Shown: positions 60,204 to 64,000 of the stretch, in pieces | Numbering within the stretch: the first letter of the stretch is position 1 | Layout: each line of letters begins with the position of its first letter | Source of the DNA: Solirubrobacter deserti | Lineage (GTDB): Bacteria > Actinomycetota > Thermoleophilia > Solirubrobacterales > Solirubrobacteraceae | NCBI RefSeq assembly: GCF_003344625.1 | Contig: NZ_QPKJ02000001.1 | Span: 868,001 to 932,000 of the forward strand | Direction of reading: 5' to 3' | Length of the DNA: 64,000 nucleotides | The notes under the pieces: model-generated | Databases searched by the model: none | Told to the model about the DNA's origin: nothing | Seen by the model: the letters and a program-made list of their open reading frames with translations, nothing else | Translations under genes and position numbers: made by a program

Positions 60204-61065
60204 CCGCCGGGCGGCGCTCGCTGCCCCGCCGGATCGCCCCGAAGACCGTGCGGGTGAGCGGGTCCTCGGCGACGTCGCGCGCCACCGCGCCCGGGTCGCG
60301 GTCCGGTCGCACCAGGTCCGGCAGCAGCGTCACCGCGAGCCCGTTCGCGACCAGCGCGAGCAGCATCAGCAGGTCGTTGGAGCGGTGCCGGACGTCGGGC
60401 TCGAAGCCGCCCAGGGCCCGGCAGGCGCGCAGCGCGAGCTCGCTGTAGTGCGTGTCGGGCTTGCCGACCGCCCAGGCGTCGGCCTTCAGCGCGCGCAGCG
60501 ACACCGGCCCGCCGTGCGCGGCCTCCGGATGCTCGGCGGGCAGCACGAGCCGGAAGCGCTCGGTGAGCAAGGGCTCGCGGTGCAGGCGCGGGTCGGGCGG
60601 GCGCGGGTGGAACGGGTACTCGTCGCCGAGCACGAGGTCCAGGCCGCCGAGCGCCAGCGTCGGCATCGTCATCTCCGGCTCGGCGTCCGTCACCTCCACC
60701 CGCAGCGCGGGATGGTCGCGCGCCAGCCGTTGCAGCGCCGGCGCGAGCAGGTACAGCCCGGCCGACTGGAACGTCGCCACGCGCACGGTGCCGGTGATCT
60801 GCTCGGCCGCGGCCTGCAGGTCGGCCTCGGCCTCCTCCACGCGTGCGAGCAGCGCGTCGGTGTGGCCGACGAGCGTGTGCGCGGCCGCCGTCAGCCGCAC
60901 GTTGCGCCCCGCGCGCTCGAGCAGCGGAACGCCCGCCTCCTTCTCGAGCAGTGCGAGCTGCTGGGACACGGCGGAGGGCGAGTAGTCCAGCGCGGACGCG
61001 ACCGCGCCGATCGTCCCGCGGTGGGCGAGCTCGCGCAGCAGGCGAAGGCGTCGGAGGTCGAGCAT
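60133..61065 (-). CDS. LysR-family transcriptional regulator
   Basis: The 310-residue protein has the LysR winged helix (LRLLRELAHRGTIGAVASALDYSPSAVSQQLALLEKEAG) and an effector domain from about residue 90. It is divergent from an EamA transporter, like the pair at 22467-24349, and probably controls it. ATG 61065 begins the MLDLRRLRLL helix; a frame start at 61083 would add six residues. Its end overlaps the orphan HATPase gene. Confidence 0.9.
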   Translation of the reverse strand: MLDLRRLRLLRELAHRGTIGAVASALDYSPSAVSQQLALLEKEAGVPLLERAGRNVRLTAAAHTLVGHTDALLARVEEAEADLQAAAEQITGTVRVATFQSAGLYLLAPALQRLARDHPALRVEVTDAEPEMTMPTLALGGLDLVLGDEYPFHPRPPDPRLHREPLLTERFRLVLPAEHPEAAHGGPVSLRALKADAWAVGKPDTHYSELALRACRALGGFEPDVRHRSNDLLMLLALVANGLAVTLLPDLVRPDRDPGAVARDVAEDPLTRTVFGAIRRGSERRPAVNALLEALRETAAGLRSAATPGP

Positions 61066-61085
61066 CGTGAAGAAGAATCGCACGA

Positions 61086-61110
61086 TATCCCTCAGAACTT
61101 CCAGTGGATA
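61086..61110. promoter_or_regulatory. Candidate LysR operator
   Basis: TATCC and GGATA form an inverted repeat around 15 bases in the 75-base gap between the divergent LysR and EamA genes. The size and position fit a LysR-type site, but the arms are short. Confidence 0.3.
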
Positions 61111-61140
61111 CGGACGATCGGCGCTGCTTTCCTCCCGACC

Positions 61141-62016
61141 ATGAAGCAGCGAACTGGAGCCCTACTGGTGCTGGCGTCGGCGGTCGCGTTCGGCGTCATG
61201 CCGATCTTCGGCAAGCTCTCGTTCGAGGCGGGGGTCGGCGTCGCGACGCTGCTCTTCGTCCGCTTCGCGATCGCGACGCCGGTCCTGTGGGCCGCCGTCG
61301 CCGTCAAGCGCGCCGTGCCGCGCGACCGCGGCCCGGTGCTGCGGGCGCTGGCCCTCGGCGCCGTCGGCTACGCGATGCAGGCCGGGCTGTACTTCCTCGC
61401 GCTCGAGCGCATGGACGCGTCGGTCCTCTCGCTGATCCTCTACAGCTACCCCGCACTGGTGACGGGGGCGGCGATCATCCTCAGGCGCGAGTCGGCCAGC
61501 CGGCGGCGTCTCGTCGCCCTCGTCACCGCGTCCGGCGGCCTCGTGCTCGTCCTCGCGGGCGCGGGCGTCGGCTCGCTCGATCTCGCCGGGTGCGCGCTGG
61601 GCGCCGGGGCCGCGCTCACGTACACGACCTACATCCTCGTGTCCGACGGGGTGACCAAGGCGCTGGACCCGATCCCGCTCGCCGCGCTCGTGTCGACCGG
61701 CGCGCTCGTCACGCTGGGCACCGTCGCCGCGTCGATGGGCGCGCTCGACTTCGGCTTCGACCCGGTCGGCTGGCTATGGCTCGGCCTGGCCGCGCTCGTG
61801 TCCACGGTCGCCGCCGTGGTGCTGTTCTTCAGCGGGATGAGCCGCGTCGGCCCCAGCACGGCGGCGATCCTCTCGACGCTCGAGCCGCCGGTGACGGTCG
61901 CGCTCGTGTTCGTCACCTTCGGCGAGGCGCTCGGCGCCGTCCAGCTGCTCGGGGCGCTCGCCGTCATAGGCGCCGCGATCATCGTCAACCTTCCCTCGCG
62001 GGTGAAGACCGTCTGA
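61141..62016 (+). CDS. EamA/DMT-superfamily transporter
   Basis: The 291-residue protein has ten membrane helices in two EamA repeats, with GVMPIFGKLSFEAGVGVATLLFVRF near the N-terminus and ILSTLEPPVTVALVFVTFGEAL in the second repeat. It likely exports an amino acid or similar metabolite. The neighbouring divergent LysR gene suggests substrate-induced expression. Confidence 0.87.
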   Translation: MKQRTGALLVLASAVAFGVMPIFGKLSFEAGVGVATLLFVRFAIATPVLWAAVAVKRAVPRDRGPVLRALALGAVGYAMQAGLYFLALERMDASVLSLILYSYPALVTGAAIILRRESASRRRLVALVTASGGLVLVLAGAGVGSLDLAGCALGAGAALTYTTYILVSDGVTKALDPIPLAALVSTGALVTLGTVAASMGALDFGFDPVGWLWLGLAALVSTVAAVVLFFSGMSRVGPSTAAILSTLEPPVTVALVFVTFGEALGAVQLLGALAVIGAAIIVNLPSRVKTV

Positions 62017-62037
62017 AATCCGGGTAATCGAGGGGCC

Positions 62038-62475
62038 ATGACCAGGCCCTTCGTCACCTGCGCGCTCAGCGCGCTGTTGCTTGCCGCTGTCCCGGCCGTC
62101 GCCGAAGCCAAGAACTACAAGGGACGAACCAGCCAGGGCCGTGTCGCCGAGCTGCGCACGGGCGCCGACGGGGTGGTGAACCGCGTCCGCCTCGGCTGGC
62201 GCGCACCCTGCGGCGAGGGCTACCGCTTCAACGAGCACACCACGTTCCGGCCGCGGCTCGATGTCGCCACCGCCGACGCGGTCCAGGACGCCGGCACCTA
62301 CCGGGTGCGCTACCGCGGCGGCCTGCGTGCGCGCATCACCGTCACGCTCGCCGGTGCGCGCGACCCCGCCACCGACCGCTGGTCCGGCACGCTCGCGGGC
62401 AAGGTCATGGTCACGCGTCGCGGCAAGGTGATCGACCGGTGCGAGGTCAAGCAGCTCACCTGGAACGCCAGATAG
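62038..62475 (+). CDS. Small secreted protein of unknown function
   Basis: The 145-residue product has a clear signal peptide (TCALSALLLAAVPAVAEA). The mature part is beta-rich (GRVAELRTGADGVVNRVRLGWRAPCGEGYRF ... KVIDRCEVKQLTW) with two Cys residues that may form a disulfide. It resembles short exported proteins common in Thermoleophilia, but no named domain is recognised. It lies 21 bases after the EamA gene and 10 before the MOSC gene. Confidence 0.65.
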   Translation: MTRPFVTCALSALLLAAVPAVAEAKNYKGRTSQGRVAELRTGADGVVNRVRLGWRAPCGEGYRFNEHTTFRPRLDVATADAVQDAGTYRVRYRGGLRARITVTLAGARDPATDRWSGTLAGKVMVTRRGKVIDRCEVKQLTWNAR

Positions 62476-62485
62476 CCTGGGGGAC

Positions 62486-63115
62486 GTGCCGAAGCTCGTC
62501 TCCGTGAACGTCGGAACGCCCCAGCAGATCGCGATGCGTCGCGGGCGGCCGATGATGAGCGCCATCACCAAGCACCCGGTCGACGCCCGCGTGCGGGTGG
62601 AGGGCGTCAACGTGGCCGGGGACGCGCAGGCCGACCTGCGCGTCCACGGCGGGCCGGACAAGGCCGTCTACGCGTACGCGCGCGAGGACGCGGACTGGTG
62701 GGCGGCCGAGCTGGGCCGCGAGATCCCGGCGGGCATGTTCGGGGAGAACCTCACGACCGAGGGCATCGACGTCTCCGGCGCGCTGATCGGCGAGCGCTGG
62801 CGGATCGGGACCGTCGAGCTCGAGGTCTGCCAGCCGCGCCAGCCGTGCTCGAAGCTCGGCCTGCGCTTCCAGGACCTCAAGATGGTCAAGCGCTTCTCGC
62901 AGGCCAGCCGGCCGGGCGCCTACCTGCGGATCGTCACCGAGGGCGAGCTCGGCGCGGGCGACGCGATCGAGGTCACGCACCGCCCTTCCCACGACGTCAC
63001 GATCGCGCTCGTCTCCGACGCCATCCTGCTCGACGACTCACTGCTGCCGCGCGCCGCGGTCGCGACGGAGCTGCCCGTGCCGCTGCGCGAGTGGATGCTC
63101 GCTCAGGCGGCCTGA
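62486..63115 (+). CDS. MOSC-domain protein (YiiM-like)
   Basis: The 209-residue protein has VHGGPDKAVYAYAREDADWW, GMFGENLTTEGIDV and CQPRQPCSKLGLRF, the MOSC core with the conserved Cys, and a short C-terminal helical 3-alpha segment. YiiM relatives use the molybdenum cofactor to reduce N-hydroxylated compounds such as 6-hydroxylaminopurine. A GTG start is used. The last 13 bases overlap the convergent RNase HI gene. Confidence 0.85.
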   Translation: MPKLVSVNVGTPQQIAMRRGRPMMSAITKHPVDARVRVEGVNVAGDAQADLRVHGGPDKAVYAYAREDADWWAAELGREIPAGMFGENLTTEGIDVSGALIGERWRIGTVELEVCQPRQPCSKLGLRFQDLKMVKRFSQASRPGAYLRIVTEGELGAGDAIEVTHRPSHDVTIALVSDAILLDDSLLPRAAVATELPVPLREWMLAQAA

Positions 63116-63600
63116 CGCGCGGCCGCGACGGCCAGCTGGTCGGCGCGGTCGTTGAGCGCCTTGTAGTCGAAGCCGGCGCCGGTCTCGTGCCCGCGCACCC
63201 AGTGCCAGCGGACGTTGCCGAGCCGTGCGACCTCCGCCTCCAGCGCCATCAGCAGGTCCTGGTTCTTGACCGCGGACCCCGAAGCGGTCTTCCAGCCCTT
63301 CTTCTTCCAGCCGGGCAGCCACTTGGTCATCGAGTTGAGCATCAGCTGCGAGTCGGTGACCACGACCACGTCCTGGCCGTCCGGCAGCGCGCGCAGGCCG
63401 TTCAGCGCCGCGGAGAGCTCCATCCGGTTGTTGGTGGTGAGCTTCTCCCCGCCGGAGAGCTCGACGTTCTCGCCCCCGTCGGCCGGGATCACGATGGCCG
63501 CCCAGCCGCCGGGGCCGGGGTTGCCCGAGCAGGCGCCGTCGGTCCAGACAGCCGCTTCACCGGGGCGGATTTCTACGGGGGAGTCCTTGCGGGGTGGCAT
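63103..63600 (-). CDS. rnhA: Ribonuclease HI
   Basis: The 165-residue enzyme has all catalytic residues of RNase HI: Asp21 in TDGACSGNPGPGGWAA, Glu61 in NNRMEL, Asp83 in VTDSQ, His138 in VRGH and Asp151 in NDRAD. It also has the basic protrusion WLPGWKKKGWKT that helps bind the hybrid. It degrades the RNA strand of RNA-DNA hybrids. The gene is divergent from the 2TM protein gene at the window end. Confidence 0.92.
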   Translation of the reverse strand: MPPRKDSPVEIRPGEAAVWTDGACSGNPGPGGWAAIVIPADGGENVELSGGEKLTTNNRMELSAALNGLRALPDGQDVVVVTDSQLMLNSMTKWLPGWKKKGWKTASGSAVKNQDLLMALEAEVARLGNVRWHWVRGHETGAGFDYKALNDRADQLAVAAARQAA

Positions 63601-63680
63601 TGGGAGTAGGGATAGCCTCAGTCTCGGACGCCATCGCGCCCCATACGCAACGGGCGCTCAGAACGCGATCTTCTCTGTCA

Positions 63681-64000
63681 TGGACAATGAGTACATGGTG
63701 GACGAGCCCAAGAGCGAGATCGACTGGCGCGCGGTCCACACGATGCAGCTCGGGGCCACCGGGTTCATCGTCTTCCTGATGGTGGTCATCTGGGCCGCGA
63801 CCGGCCTGGGTGAATACTTCTGGCCGATCTGGGTGTGGTTCGGGCTGTCGATCCCGCTCGCCGTCCAGTACGCGGTCAAGCGGGCGCTGGACGGGCCACG
63901 ACGATGGCGGGCGCTCTCGGTCCACGCGGCCCTGTCGTGCGTGAGCGGCGCGATCCTCACGTTCATCTGGCTGTTGACCGGCTTCGGCTTCTGGCTGTTC
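63681..64000 (+). CDS. 2TM-domain membrane protein (3' truncated by window end)
   Basis: From ATG 63681 the frame stays open to the last base, giving about 106 residues. A hydrophilic start (MDNEYMVDEPKSEIDW) is followed by hydrophobic helices at about residues 22-38 and 45-60, a basic loop (KRALDGPRRWR) and a third hydrophobic run at the edge. This matches 2TM-type small membrane proteins. No ribosome site is visible, so ATG 63696 is also possible. Confidence 0.6.

Noticed and set aside
1..64000. Prophage, integrative element or biosynthetic gene cluster
   Set aside because: No integrase, transposase, phage structural, polyketide or peptide synthetase genes were found, and composition looks even along the window.

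Overview
The window is 64 kb of very GC-rich, gene-dense DNA with short intergenic gaps, many GTG and some TTG starts, and frequent ATGA/GTGA overlaps. Tat-like and lipoprotein signals, an LCP-family cell-wall enzyme, an LppP/LprE-like protein, a SigG-like ECF sigma factor and several likely leaderless promoters point to an actinobacterium. The mix of two methyl-accepting chemotaxis proteins, ThuA/DUF1080 secreted proteins and PG-binding glycosidase-like proteins suggests Thermoleophilia (Solirubrobacter/Conexibacter-like); that placement is an inference, not a database result. No rRNA, tRNA, transposase gene, integrase or CRISPR array was found. It reads as ordinary chromosome.

Layout. 1-4.0 kb: a truncated small protein, a GGDEF-EAL c-di-GMP enzyme and a PGRP amidase. 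4.0-9.0 kb: a metal-uptake operon (substrate-binding lipoprotein, permease, ATPase ending in five His, a possible small His-repeat protein, second permease, NRAMP transporter) behind a Zur-like operator. 9-21.7 kb: a ThuA/DUF1080 secreted protein, LppP/LprE-like protein, acyl-CoA synthetase, SRAP protein, K+/H+ antiporter, chemoreceptor, phosphoesterase, J-domain protein and SNF2 helicase. 21.7-34.5 kb: ArsR-SRPBCC pair, EamA/LysR pair, HAD phosphatase, repeat protein, STAS protein, an ABC-F protein with a structured leader, a luciferase-like oxidoreductase, SMP-30 and GlcG proteins, an AbiEi-DUF559 protein, a DHFR-like protein and an S9 peptidase. 34.6-45.4 kb: large AAA-LuxR regulator, acetamidase, penicillin-binding protein, ECF sigma factor, aminotransferase with a leader-peptide attenuator, aldo/keto reductase, a doubled REC-LuxR regulator, and an ACT protein behind an isoleucine-type attenuator. 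45.6-64 kb: second chemoreceptor, FAD monooxygenase, cell-wall proteins, an ABC/LolA-like operon with a two-component system, a second LysR/EamA pair, a MOSC protein, RNase HI and a truncated 2TM protein.

The most rewarding observations are regulatory. The LolA-like/ABC operon (57.4 kb) and an orphan degenerate HATPase gene (59.8 kb) carry the same direct-repeat box, the same spacing to a -10 element and the same spacing to ATG; this suggests a small regulon of the OmpR-type response regulator between them. Two leader-peptide attenuators (41.66 kb and 45.5 kb, minus strand) both seem to start without a 5' UTR. The metal operon holds an unexplained 106-codon frame with an AAHHGAGLT-type repeat, joined by TGATG junctions to the genes on both sides. 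Two families of dispersed palindromes occur twice each, and one copy lies in frame inside the S9 peptidase gene. All functions below come from reading the sequence and from family knowledge; nothing was confirmed by database search.
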